DNA of 5,664 nt, taken from assembly GCA_013388565.1 (NCBI GenBank), contig JACAEZ010000035.1, positions 1 through 5,664 on the forward strand, written 5' to 3'. Made by a program: the position numbers and the translations under genes. Source of the stretch: Campylobacterales bacterium (GTDB lineage Bacteria; Campylobacterota; Campylobacteria; Campylobacterales; JACAEZ01). Numbering within the stretch: position 1 is the stretch's first letter; the number at the start of each line of letters is the position of its first letter. This document shows, in pieces, positions 1-5,664 of the stretch. The notes under the pieces were generated by a model, which was given only the letters and a program-made list of their open reading frames with translations, had not been told where the DNA came from and did not search any database.

Positions 1-136
1 GGTTACAGATGAATTATATGTAGTTCATAAGTTGTCTCATTTTGTGAATACAAAATTTTACTATGAAGAGTTAGAGAATTTAACTTCACAAGAGATATTA
101 AAAATAATAGAAAATAGCAAAAAATTAAGAGGATAA
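1..136 (+). CDS. C-terminal fragment, possible phosphoribosyltransferase family protein
   Basis: This is the 3' end of a gene that began before the window. The reading frame is open from base 2 to the TAA at 134-136, giving the last 44 residues (begins VTDELYVVHKL, ends KKLRG). The pattern D-E-L, then a hydrophobic stretch, then F-Y-Y-E-E-L, then L-T-x-x-E-I-x-x-I-I resembles the C-terminus of COG1926-type predicted phosphoribosyltransferases, where a Y-x-D/E-F-x-x-(V/L)-(S/T)-x-x-E-V tail is usual. That is a memory-based pattern match on a short tail; the catalytic PRPP loop lies outside the window, so the family is tentative. The stop codon is 3 bp before the pnp start, and the last codons contain the pnp ribosome binding site, so the two genes are almost certainly co-transcribed and probably translationally coupled. 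Confidence 0.6.
   Translation, partial: VTDELYVVHKLSHFVNTKFYYEELENLTSQEILKIIENSKKLRG
127..133 (+). promoter_or_regulatory. pnp ribosome binding site inside upstream gene
   Basis: AAGAGGA sits 6 bases before the ATG at 140 and within the last codons of the preceding gene, which stops at 134-136. This fixes the pnp start at 140 and implies that ribosomes finishing the upstream gene end on top of the pnp initiation site. No promoter-like gap exists between the two genes. Confidence 0.75.
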
Positions 137-139
137 AAA

Positions 140-2326
140 ATGTATAAATGTGAAATAGATGTAAATAATCAAAAACAAATTTTTGTATTTAATAAGGTAG
201 CAAAACAGGCTAATGGGTCATGTTTATTGCAAGTTGGAAATAGTGTTTTATTGGCAGCTGTGACTATTGATAATGACAATGAAGTTAAAGAGGATTTTTT
301 ACCTTTAACTGTTCAATATATTGAAAAAAGTTATGCAGCTGGAAAAATACCTAGTGGATTTGTAAAAAGAGAGTCAAAACCTAGCGATTTTGAGACACTA
401 ACTTCAAGAATAGTGGACAGAAGTTTAAGACCGCTTTTTCCAAATGGATATAAATTTCCAACGCAAATAACTATCATGGTACTTAGTGTAGATGAAGAGG
501 CTGATTTACAACAACTTGCACTAAATGTTGCATCTGCTGCACTTTATGTATCTGATATACCTATAAATCACCCTGTAAATGGTGTTAGAATTGCAAAAAT
601 AGATAATGAAATTGTTGTAAATCCTTCTTTTAATAAACTTAGTGAAAGTTCGCTTGATATGTTTGTATCAGGTGTTGACAAAGAGCTACTGATGATAGAG
701 ATGAGAGCATTATCTGGCGAATCTTCTCAAATTATACCATCTGGTGTAGATATAATTGCCGAACCTATGTTTGTAAGTGATATAGAGACAATTCATCAAA
801 CAAATGAACTTTGCGAAGATGAGATGATTGAACTCTTGACACTAGCTAGTGAAAAGATAGATGAGTGTTCTCAAATGTTTAGAAAATATTTTGAACCTTG
901 TATGAAACAACCTTTAGATTTAGTTTATAGTATCTCTCTTGTAAATGATGTAATTTATGATTATGTGAAAAAAAATTGGAGAGAACAACTTTTAAAAGCT
1001 ATCAATGAGATGACAAAAAGTGAAAGAAATGGTGGCATTATAAAAATAGCAAAAGCTATTTGTGAAGAGCTTGTAGAATTCGAATATGAGATGGTTTTAA
1101 AAGCTGTTGAAAATCTCAAAAAAGAGCTTGTAAGAGGTATGATAGTTAATGATAGAATAAGAGCTGATGGAAGAGGTTTGACAACTGTTAGACCAATATC
1201 TATCGAGACAAACATTTTGCCAAAGACTCATGGCTCATGCCTTTTTACAAGAGGTGAAACACAAGCATTAGTTGTTTGTACATTGGGTGGTGGAAGTGAT
1301 TCGCAAATGTTTGAACTACTAACAGATAAAAAAGCCCAAAATGAGAGATTTATGGTGCATTATAATTTTCCAGGATTTAGTGTAGGTGAGAGTGAAAAAG
1401 TAGGACCTCCAGGAAGAAGAGAACTAGGTCATGGCAATTTAGCAAAAAGAGCGATAGAGCCTACTATTTATAAAGATTTTGATGGAACGATAAGATTGGT
1501 TTCTGAAATACTAGAATCAAACGGTTCATCATCAATGGCTACTGTTTGCGGAGGTTCATTAGCCCTAAGAGCTACAGGCATTGAGACATCAAAACTTGTA
1601 GCAGGTGTTGCTATGGGGCTTATCGTTGAAGGTGATAAATATGCGATTTTAACAGATATCATGGGACTTGAAGACCATGATGGTGATATGGATTTTAAAG
1701 TAGCAGGAACAAGTGACGGCATTACTGCTATGCAGATGGATATAAAACTTGGTGGTGTTAGCTTAGAGATTTTAAAAGAGGCACTTTATCAAGCAAAAGA
1801 TGGTAGAAATCATATTCTAAACATCATGGAAACTGCAGCAAAAGAGATTGTTGTGAATTCTGCTGTAGTACCTAGTACTAGCATATTTTCAATCGACCCA
1901 TCAAAAATAGTTCATATCATCGGTCAAGCAGGAAAAACGATAAAAGAGATAATAGAAAAATTTGAAGTTTCAATCGACCTTGATAGAGATAAAGGTAAAG
2001 TGAAAGTAAGCGGTAAAAAAAGTGATGGTGTAAAGGGTGCTAGTGAGCATATCAAAAATATTGTCTCAAGTGTAGAGCCAGAGACAAATCCTATGACACT
2101 TTATAAAGAGGGTGAAGTTTATAAAGGTGTTGTAAAAAAAGTTGTTGATTTTGGTGTATTTGTGGAGCTTCCAAAAGGGTATGAAGGGCTTATGCACATC
2201 TCAAAAGCATCTGATAAAAGAGTCGAAAAAATGGGTGATATTTTTAAAGAGGGTGATGAGGTAAATGTAAGAATTTTATCTGTAAATAGAAAAAAAGTTG
2301 AATTAGGAAATGCAAATTACTATTAA
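140..2326 (+). CDS. pnp: polynucleotide phosphorylase (polyribonucleotide nucleotidyltransferase)
   Basis: This 728-residue protein is a full-length PNPase. The enzyme degrades RNA 3'-5' by phosphorolysis, releasing nucleoside diphosphates, as a cytoplasmic ring-shaped trimer, often with RNase E or helicase partners. The expected domain order is present: first RNase PH-like domain (about 10-205, with FVKRESKPS at 74-82 and RPLFPNGY at 97-104), an all-helical linker (about 225-325), second RNase PH-like domain (about 338-570), KH domain (about 580-640) and S1 domain (about 656-722). RADGR is at 341-345. The phosphate-binding serines are in NGSSS at 461-465. By alignment with E. coli D486, D492 and K494, the metal and catalytic residues are D512, D518 and K520. 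The KH GxxG loop is G595-Q-A-G598. The S1 domain contains FGVFVELPKGYEGLMH (671-686). Nothing is missing, so it should be active. The start is supported by AAGAGGA 6 bases upstream. Confidence 0.98.
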   Translation: MYKCEIDVNNQKQIFVFNKVAKQANGSCLLQVGNSVLLAAVTIDNDNEVKEDFLPLTVQYIEKSYAAGKIPSGFVKRESKPSDFETLTSRIVDRSLRPLFPNGYKFPTQITIMVLSVDEEADLQQLALNVASAALYVSDIPINHPVNGVRIAKIDNEIVVNPSFNKLSESSLDMFVSGVDKELLMIEMRALSGESSQIIPSGVDIIAEPMFVSDIETIHQTNELCEDEMIELLTLASEKIDECSQMFRKYFEPCMKQPLDLVYSISLVNDVIYDYVKKNWREQLLKAINEMTKSERNGGIIKIAKAICEELVEFEYEMVLKAVENLKKELVRGMIVNDRIRADGRGLTTVRPISIETNILPKTHGSCLFTRGETQALVVCTLGGGSDSQMFELLTDKKAQNERFMVHYNFPGFSVGESEKVGPPGRRELGHGNLAKRAIEPTIYKDFDGTIRLVSEILESNGSSSMATVCGGSLALRATGIETSKLVAGVAMGLIVEGDKYAILTDIMGLEDHDGDMDFKVAGTSDGITAMQMDIKLGGVSLEILKEALYQAKDGRNHILNIMETAAKEIVVNSAVVPSTSIFSIDPSKIVHIIGQAGKTIKEIIEKFEVSIDLDRDKGKVKVSGKKSDGVKGASEHIKNIVSSVEPETNPMTLYKEGEVYKGVVKKVVDFGVFVELPKGYEGLMHISKASDKRVEKMGDIFKEGDEVNVRILSVNRKKVELGNANYY

Positions 2327-2337
2327 AATATACTTAA

Positions 2338-2363
2338 TTACCTAACTATAAAAAGTTAGGTAA
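2338..2363. terminator. perfect 10-bp hairpin between convergent pnp and pepD
   Basis: TTACCTAACT (2338-2347) and AGTTAGGTAA (2354-2363) are exact reverse complements separated by the 6-base loop ATAAAA. The hairpin lies 11 bases after the pnp stop and downstream of pepD on the other strand, which is where a shared terminator would be. It is not a textbook intrinsic terminator: on the + strand it is followed by ACTCAAATTAC with no T tract, and on the - strand by TTAAGTATATTTT, which is only moderately T-rich. It may terminate pepD better than pnp, or it may protect the 3' end of the mRNA. The structure is certain from the sequence; the function is inferred. Confidence 0.6.
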
Positions 2364-2494
2364 ACTCAAATTACTAGTTACTTATATTCTTCATGTAAAT
2401 TCAAGAAGAAATCGATAGGGTAGGTGGTAGTAAATAACTTAAGTTAAGAACTAATTGTATCTTTTTAGGAAATCAATCCTCTTGAATTTTTGTT
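2364..2494. other. intergenic remainder between pnp and pepD, no gene seen
   Basis: This 131-bp stretch has no convincing open reading frame on either strand; the one + strand ATG, at 2393, is followed at once by TAA. It contains a small purine-rich patch (about 2411-2430, including GGGTAGGTGG), a 12-base perfect palindrome TAACTTAAGTTA (2435-2446), a weak 6-bp stem TTCTTC/GAAGAA (2387-2392 with 2405-2410), and a 4-bp stem AGGA/TCCT (2467-2470 with 2477-2480). The last stem is followed on the + strand by a T-rich run up to 2503, and might act as a weak back-up terminator for pnp. None of these is strong enough to name. Confidence 0.4.
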
Positions 2495-3793
2495 TTATTT
2501 TTTCAGACCATTATATTTTTGGGGTGGTATAGCAACATCTACCAAATTTTTTAAAAACTTAAAAGTTTTATAAATTGATTTTATCTCTACATATTCTGAT
2601 AGTGAATGTGGATAAAATATATTTGGTCCAATAGATATAATTTCCATATTTTTGAATTTATTGCTCAAAATTCCACACTCTAAACCAGCATGAATAACTT
2701 TTAATTTTGGATTTTTAAAAAGTAATTTTGATTGATTTAGTGCAATAGTTGATAAATGGCTCTCTTTAAACTCCCATGGTAGTGAGCTATGAATTTCAAA
2801 TAATTCAAAGTTTAACACTTCTAGTAGAGATTTTGTTTCAAATATCATATTTTCAAGCTCTTTTTTTTCTAAAGACCTAGCATATAAAGCTATATTTATA
2901 TAATCATTATCTATGTTGATTTTAGATAAATTTATGCTACTTTTTACACAATCTAATGTTCTATTATAGCTTTTAACACCATTTGAAAATGAGTTTATAA
3001 AATCAATTAAGCTATTATTTAATTTAAAATCTATTGCTTCTATTTGTTTAATTGTAAAATGTTCATGAATATTATCTATTTTTTGATTTGTAGAAACTAC
3101 CATTTTTACAGATACGGGAATTGAGTTTATTCTCTCTCCACCATTGAACTCTATTATGTTAAGTTGATTGTTTTTTATAAATTTTGCACTCTCTTTGATA
3201 GCATTCAAAATTCCTTTATCAATATCAATTCCAGAGTGTCCACCTTTAAAACCTATAGTTTCTATTTCATAAAAATATTTATCATCATTTTTTATTTTTT
3301 GAATTTTTTGTTTTGCATAAATTTCAGCACCCCCAGCACAACCTACAAAAATATCTCCCTCTTCTTCGCTATCAAGATTTATCAAATATGTTGAATTTAA
3401 TGAAAAATTTATATGATTTGCTCCGATTAATCCAATCTCTTCATCACTTGTAAATAAAAATTCAAAATCTCTATTTTGTGTCATGAAATATAACATATAT
3501 GCTACACCTATACCATTATCAGCACCAAGAGTACTCTCTTTTGCATACAGTTTATCACCATCATTCAGCACTTCAACAAGATTTTCATTTACACAAACCA
3601 TATCATAATGTGATTGTAAACAAATTTTTGAATTTTCACTTTTTTTACATAATACATTTGAATACTCATCTATCAAACAGTTATATCCATGAAGTTTTGC
3701 AAAATGTTGAATATAATTTAAAAACTCCTCTTTATGTAAACTACATCTATTTAGTTTAGAAATTTGATAAAATAGCTCTATAATTTTTTCCAC
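2495..3793 (-). CDS. pepD: aminoacyl-histidine dipeptidase (Xaa-His dipeptidase), M20 family
   Basis: This 432-residue protein is a cytosolic metallopeptidase of the PepD (M20C) type, which hydrolyses dipeptides such as carnosine and other Xaa-His substrates using two metal ions. The M20 ligand set is visible in order: H62-x-D64 (in QSHYDMV), bridging D92 (in LGADNGIG), catalytic E118 and metal-binding E119 (in TSDEEIGL), D141 (in NLDSEEEG) and H396 (in YPHSLSE). PepD-type motifs GFKGGHSGIDI (181-191) and HAGLECGI (368-375) flank the lid/dimerisation region. There is no signal peptide. It is somewhat shorter than the roughly 485-residue gammaproteobacterial PepD. The start codon is GTG (complement of 3791-3793): an in-frame TAA lies 21-24 bases further upstream with no ATG between, and AAAGGA lies 9 bases before the GTG. 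It is divergent from a lipoprotein gene 27 bp away and convergent with pnp. Its DNA is visibly more AT-rich than pnp. The family is secure; the exact substrate is not shown. Confidence 0.93.
   Translation of the reverse strand: MEKIIELFYQISKLNRCSLHKEEFLNYIQHFAKLHGYNCLIDEYSNVLCKKSENSKICLQSHYDMVCVNENLVEVLNDGDKLYAKESTLGADNGIGVAYMLYFMTQNRDFEFLFTSDEEIGLIGANHINFSLNSTYLINLDSEEEGDIFVGCAGGAEIYAKQKIQKIKNDDKYFYEIETIGFKGGHSGIDIDKGILNAIKESAKFIKNNQLNIIEFNGGERINSIPVSVKMVVSTNQKIDNIHEHFTIKQIEAIDFKLNNSLIDFINSFSNGVKSYNRTLDCVKSSINLSKINIDNDYINIALYARSLEKKELENMIFETKSLLEVLNFELFEIHSSLPWEFKESHLSTIALNQSKLLFKNPKLKVIHAGLECGILSNKFKNMEIISIGPNIFYPHSLSEYVEIKSIYKTFKFLKNLVDVAIPPQKYNGLKK
3779..3784 (+). promoter_or_regulatory. 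candidate -10 box for the small lipoprotein gene
   Basis: A perfect TATAAT lies 36 bases before the lipoprotein ATG, inside the first codons of the opposing pepD gene. It would start transcription near 3791, leaving a leader of about 30 nt. No TTGACA-like -35 is seen at the proper distance, which is usual for sigma-70 promoters in Campylobacterota. A second, poorer candidate, TATACT at 3794-3799, would leave a leader of only about 15 nt. In AT-rich DNA such boxes arise by chance, so this is a position-supported guess. Confidence 0.45.
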
Positions 3794-3803
3794 TATACTA
3801 TTT

Positions 3804-3813
3804 CCTTTAAAGG
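3804..3813. promoter_or_regulatory. palindromic Shine-Dalgarno shared by two divergent genes
   Basis: CCTTTAAAGG is a perfect 10-bp palindrome in the 27-bp gap between the pepD and lipoprotein start codons. Read on the + strand, AAAGG (3809-3813) is 7 bases before the lipoprotein ATG. Read on the - strand, AAAGGA (complement of 3803-3808) is 9 bases before the pepD GTG. One short element therefore supplies the ribosome binding site of both genes, and it decides both starts. It could also form a short stem or an intermolecular duplex if the two leaders overlap; that part is inference. Confidence 0.7.
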
Positions 3814-3820
3814 TTTATTC

Positions 3821-4048
3821 ATGAAGATTTTTATCTATCTTGTAATTTTAGCATTTTTATTAAGTGGCTGTTATAGTAAATGTGGTTTTTCAAATAGATA
3901 TTATGATGATGAGGTTACATATTATGATTCTCAAGGTAATTTTCATAGAGAGTGTCCAGAAGATTCTGTAAAAATTCCATCACCAATTCATATCTACTCA
4001 AATAATCCAAAACATACCATAGAACCCAATAGATACGGTGGTTATTGA
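3821..4048 (+). CDS. small predicted lipoprotein, function unknown
   Basis: This 75-residue protein has a clear lipoprotein signal: M-K, a hydrophobic stretch (residues 3-14) and the lipobox L14-S15-G16-C17. Lipidation at C17 would leave a mature peptide of 59 residues. Residue +2 is Tyr rather than Asp, so by the E. coli Lol rule it would go to the outer membrane. The mature part has two more cysteines, C21 and C45, which could form a disulfide in the periplasm. It also has a striking Y35-D-x-x-G39-x-x-H42-x-x-C45 segment, a tyrosine-rich start and a proline-rich tail ending RYGGY. I do not recognise the family. The ATG has AAAGG 7 bases upstream. It is divergent from pepD and 72 bp ahead of the next gene, which has its own promoter candidate, so it may be transcribed alone. 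Confidence 0.8.
   Translation: MKIFIYLVILAFLLSGCYSKCGFSNRYYDDEVTYYDSQGNFHRECPEDSVKIPSPIHIYSNNPKHTIEPNRYGGY
3845..3853 (-). promoter_or_regulatory. candidate extended -10 promoter for pepD
   Basis: On the - strand this reads TGCTAAAAT, an extended -10 (TGn followed by TAAAAT). It lies 52 bases upstream of the pepD GTG and inside the signal-peptide codons of the divergent lipoprotein gene. Transcription would start near 3838 and give a leader of about 45 nt. No clear -35 box is seen. It is the best match in the region available to a pepD promoter, since the gap itself is only 27 bp. Confidence 0.45.
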
Positions 4049-4082
4049 AATTTCAAAAAGCATATTTTAAATGATTTGTATG

Positions 4083-4088
4083 TATAAT
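4083..4088 (+). promoter_or_regulatory. candidate -10 box for the PgbA-N gene and glcD
   Basis: A perfect TATAAT lies in the 72-bp gap after the lipoprotein gene, preceded directly by TG. Transcription would begin near 4095 and leave a leader of about 26 nt containing AAGGA (4111-4115), 5 bases before the ATG at 4121. No -35 box is evident. Its intergenic place and consensus match make it the best promoter candidate in the window. It probably drives both the 4121 gene and glcD. Confidence 0.6.
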
Positions 4089-4120
4089 GATTTATTAAAC
4101 ATCTTAAAAAAAGGATTTGA

Positions 4121-4822
4121 ATGAAGTTTTTATTTGCCTTATTTATGGCTATTGTATCTATATATGCTTCTAGTTTTAAAAGTGAGAAAGTGTTAGAAAT
4201 GAAAGAGTCTGAAATTGAAATTTCTAATAAAAATGGTATAAAAGTTGGACAAAGTGGTTTTTTATTTAGAGATTTTGATACAAAAAATGGTTCTATTTTA
4301 GCTGTTGCTACAGTCATAAAAACAGATAATCAAAAAGCTATTGTAAAAGTTGAAAATAGCGATTATCTAAAACAATCTTCACTTCCTACATTAAAATCAA
4401 ACATTTCAAAAGGTGATACATTTTTCTTTGATGTCTATTCAAATAGAGCTTTATTGATTACTCCAAATCAAGATAGTTATATAACTATTAGTAAAAATTT
4501 AAAAGAGTATTCATTAATTCATCCAGATATTTTCTCTTCTTATCTTATGGCAAATAATAAACTTTCACCAACAATAAGTAGCTTTAAAGAGTTTTGTATG
4601 GATAACAGTGTTGGAACACTTTTTATTGCAAATGAAAATGTGTTGCATAAACTTGATTGTTTAAGCTTTTATGAAATGAATAAATATAGTGTAAATTTCA
4701 AACAAGATGAGTTTATATCTCCGTTTTATTCAAGAGTAGGGGAGTTGGAGGTTAATTGGTTTGTATTTGGTGAAAAAAGAGTTGATAATTACAGTGAATT
4801 TTATAAAAATTTAATTAGGTAG
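4121..4822 (+). CDS. exported protein with PgbA N-terminal domain (PGBA_N-like), short form
   Basis: This 233-residue protein begins with a Sec-type signal peptide (MKFLFALFMAIVSIYAS, cleavage probably near residues 16-18), so it is exported. The rest resembles the N-terminal domain of the Helicobacter plasminogen-binding proteins PgbA and PgbB. Recognisable segments are the glycine-containing VGQSGFLFRDF (42-52), LKQSSLPTLKS (83-93), KGDTFFF (97-103), NRALLITPNQDSY (108-120) and the following IHPDIFSSYL (133-142). Two cysteines, C159 and C180, could pair in the periplasm. It ends soon after this domain at Arg, whereas H. pylori PgbA, as I recall, is around 450 residues with a charged C-terminal extension and a terminal lysine important for plasminogen binding. 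Plasminogen binding should therefore not be assumed here. The next gene is glcD, the same order as in H. pylori, and its ribosome binding site lies in this gene's last codons. Confidence 0.85.
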   Translation: MKFLFALFMAIVSIYASSFKSEKVLEMKESEIEISNKNGIKVGQSGFLFRDFDTKNGSILAVATVIKTDNQKAIVKVENSDYLKQSSLPTLKSNISKGDTFFFDVYSNRALLITPNQDSYITISKNLKEYSLIHPDIFSSYLMANNKLSPTISSFKEFCMDNSVGTLFIANENVLHKLDCLSFYEMNKYSVNFKQDEFISPFYSRVGELEVNWFVFGEKRVDNYSEFYKNLIR

Positions 4823-4828
4823 TCTATT

Positions 4829-5664
4829 ATGATAACAAGACAAAATATTGAAGATTTAAAAAATATTGTTGGTGAAGATAATATTTATACTGACAAAGCC
4901 CATTTGATAGCATACTGTTATGATGCAACGAGAACAAGGTTTCAGCCTGAAGCTGTTGTTTTTCCAAAAGATGAAGATGATGTTAGTAAGATTTTAAAAT
5001 ATTGCAATAATGAACGAATTGTTGTTGTGCCTAGAGGTGCTGGAAGTGGTTTTACTGGTGGTGCATTGCCTAGCGAAGGTGGAATTGTCATGTCGCTTGA
5101 AAGGCACATGAATAAGATTTTAGAGATTGATGAAAAAAATATGGTGGCACGAGTTCAACCAGGTGTTATAAACATGACACTTCAAAATGAGGTCGAAAAA
5201 AGAGGGCTTTTTTATCCGCCAGACCCTGCTAGTCAAGAGTACTCAACAATCGGTGGAAATGTATCAGAAAATGCTGGTGGCATGAGAGCTGCAAAATATG
5301 GCATTACAAAAGATTATGTGATGGCTATTCGAGCAGTTTTGCCAAATGGTGATATTATTCGAGCTGGTAAAAAGACGATAAAAGATGTCGCTGGATACAA
5401 TATCGCTGGAATATTGATAGCTAGTGAAGGGACTTTAGCCTTTATCACAGAGATAACTTTAAAACTCATCTCAAAACCAAAACTTACAAAAACGGCAATG
5501 GGTGTATTTAATAGTGTAGAAGATGCCATGAATGCTGTTTATAAAACATTTGCAAGAGGTATAACACATGTTGCTATGGAGTTTTTGGATAATTTGACTA
5601 TAAAAGCGGTTGAACAAAAATACTCTAAAGGGTTGCCAACACGTGCAGGAGCTATATTAATCAA
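4829..5664 (+). CDS. glcD: glycolate oxidase subunit D / FAD-linked 2-hydroxyacid oxidase, 3' end cut by window
   Basis: The first 278 codons of an FAD-binding PCMH-type oxidase are present and the frame is open to the window edge; the family is usually about 460-500 residues, so roughly 60% is seen. Such enzymes oxidise glycolate or D-2-hydroxyacids such as D-lactate, usually passing electrons to a partner Fe-S subunit and the quinone pool. The FAD-pyrophosphate loop PRGAGSGFTGG is at 68-78. The conserved YPPDPAS (129-135), TIGGNVSENAGG (140-151), KYGITKDYV (156-164), DVAGYNIAG (186-194) and SEGTLAFITEI (199-209) follow, ending at the start of the FAD-oxidase C-terminal domain. The ATG is 6 bases after the previous stop, and the likely ribosome binding site TTAGG (4815-4819) lies inside the preceding gene. 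Glycolate versus D-lactate specificity cannot be read from this part. Confidence 0.93.
   Translation, partial: MITRQNIEDLKNIVGEDNIYTDKAHLIAYCYDATRTRFQPEAVVFPKDEDDVSKILKYCNNERIVVVPRGAGSGFTGGALPSEGGIVMSLERHMNKILEIDEKNMVARVQPGVINMTLQNEVEKRGLFYPPDPASQEYSTIGGNVSENAGGMRAAKYGITKDYVMAIRAVLPNGDIIRAGKKTIKDVAGYNIAGILIASEGTLAFITEITLKLISKPKLTKTAMGVFNSVEDAMNAVYKTFARGITHVAMEFLDNLTIKAVEQKYSKGLPTRAGAILI

Noticed and set aside
961..1722. Two 84-codon open frames on the - strand inside pnp (961-1215 and 1468-1722)
   Set aside because: They lie wholly within the conserved pnp coding sequence, show no recognisable domain, and are best explained as chance open frames opposite a real gene.
2387..2410. TTCTTC/GAAGAA inverted repeat with a 12-base loop
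   Set aside because: The stem is only 6 bp with an unpaired A-A on both sides, too weak to call a terminator or a regulatory RNA.
2414..2431. Possible G-quadruplex at the GGGTAGGTGG patch
   Set aside because: There are only three runs of two or more G nearby, and a quadruplex needs four.
3164..3759. Two + strand open frames inside pepD (3164-3394 and 3499-3759)
   Set aside because: Both are antisense to conserved PepD motifs, and their low-complexity F/I/Y- and H-rich translations are what AT-rich antisense DNA gives.
4045..4056. Palindrome TTGAAATTTCAA spanning the lipoprotein stop codon
   Set aside because: A 12-base AT-rich palindrome without a loop or T tract is expected by chance in such DNA and does not make a good terminator.
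4042..4317. 91-codon - strand open frame overlapping the start of the PgbA-N gene
   Set aside because: It covers the promoter, ribosome binding site and signal peptide of the real gene on the other strand and resembles no known family.
5314..5529. 71-codon - strand open frame inside glcD
   Set aside because: It is antisense to the conserved FAD-oxidase segments DVAGYNIAG and SEGTLAFITEI, which clearly code on the + strand.
1..5664. Search for CRISPR repeats, tRNA or rRNA genes, insertion-sequence ends, toxin-antitoxin or defence genes
   Set aside because: No direct-repeat arrays, transposase motifs, cloverleaf sequences or defence-type domains were seen by reading; the genes present are mainly housekeeping.

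Overview
The window looks like a chromosomal segment of a Campylobacterota (Epsilonproteobacteria) bacterium. The DNA is AT-rich with short intergenic gaps, the promoters look like a -10 box without a -35 box, and the conserved proteins have an epsilonproteobacterial flavour. The strongest marker is a Helicobacter-type PgbA N-terminal domain protein placed directly before glcD, an order I recall from Helicobacter pylori (HP0508-HP0509). The very AT-rich codon use suits an Arcobacter-like or Sulfurimonas-like genome, but the genus cannot be fixed from this sequence alone.

Layout. Positions 1-136 hold the 3' end of a gene whose C-terminus resembles COG1926-type phosphoribosyltransferases. Three bases later comes a complete, normal polynucleotide phosphorylase gene (pnp, 140-2326, + strand). 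A 168-bp gap (2327-2494) between convergent genes holds a perfect 10-bp stem hairpin and otherwise unexplained sequence. On the - strand, 2495-3793 encodes an M20-family aminoacyl-histidine dipeptidase (PepD) that starts with GTG. Divergent from it and only 27 bp away is a 75-residue lipoprotein gene (3821-4048, + strand). A separate promoter precedes a secreted, short PgbA-N-domain protein (4121-4822). Its end carries the ribosome binding site of a glycolate oxidase subunit D gene (glcD, from 4829), which is cut by the window edge.

How the genes relate. This is mostly housekeeping: RNA turnover (PNPase), dipeptide use (PepD), 2-hydroxyacid oxidation (GlcD) and two envelope or exported proteins of unknown role. 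The partial gene and pnp look like one operon. The PgbA-N gene and glcD look like another, with translational coupling. The most distinctive structure is the pepD/lipoprotein divergent junction. A 10-bp palindrome there supplies the Shine-Dalgarno sequence of both genes, and the best promoter candidate for each gene lies inside the coding sequence of the other, so the two mRNAs should have complementary 5' ends.

I see no CRISPR array, tRNA, rRNA, insertion sequence, toxin-antitoxin pair, defence system or other clearly new multi-gene system. No gene-free stretch exceeds 300 bases.
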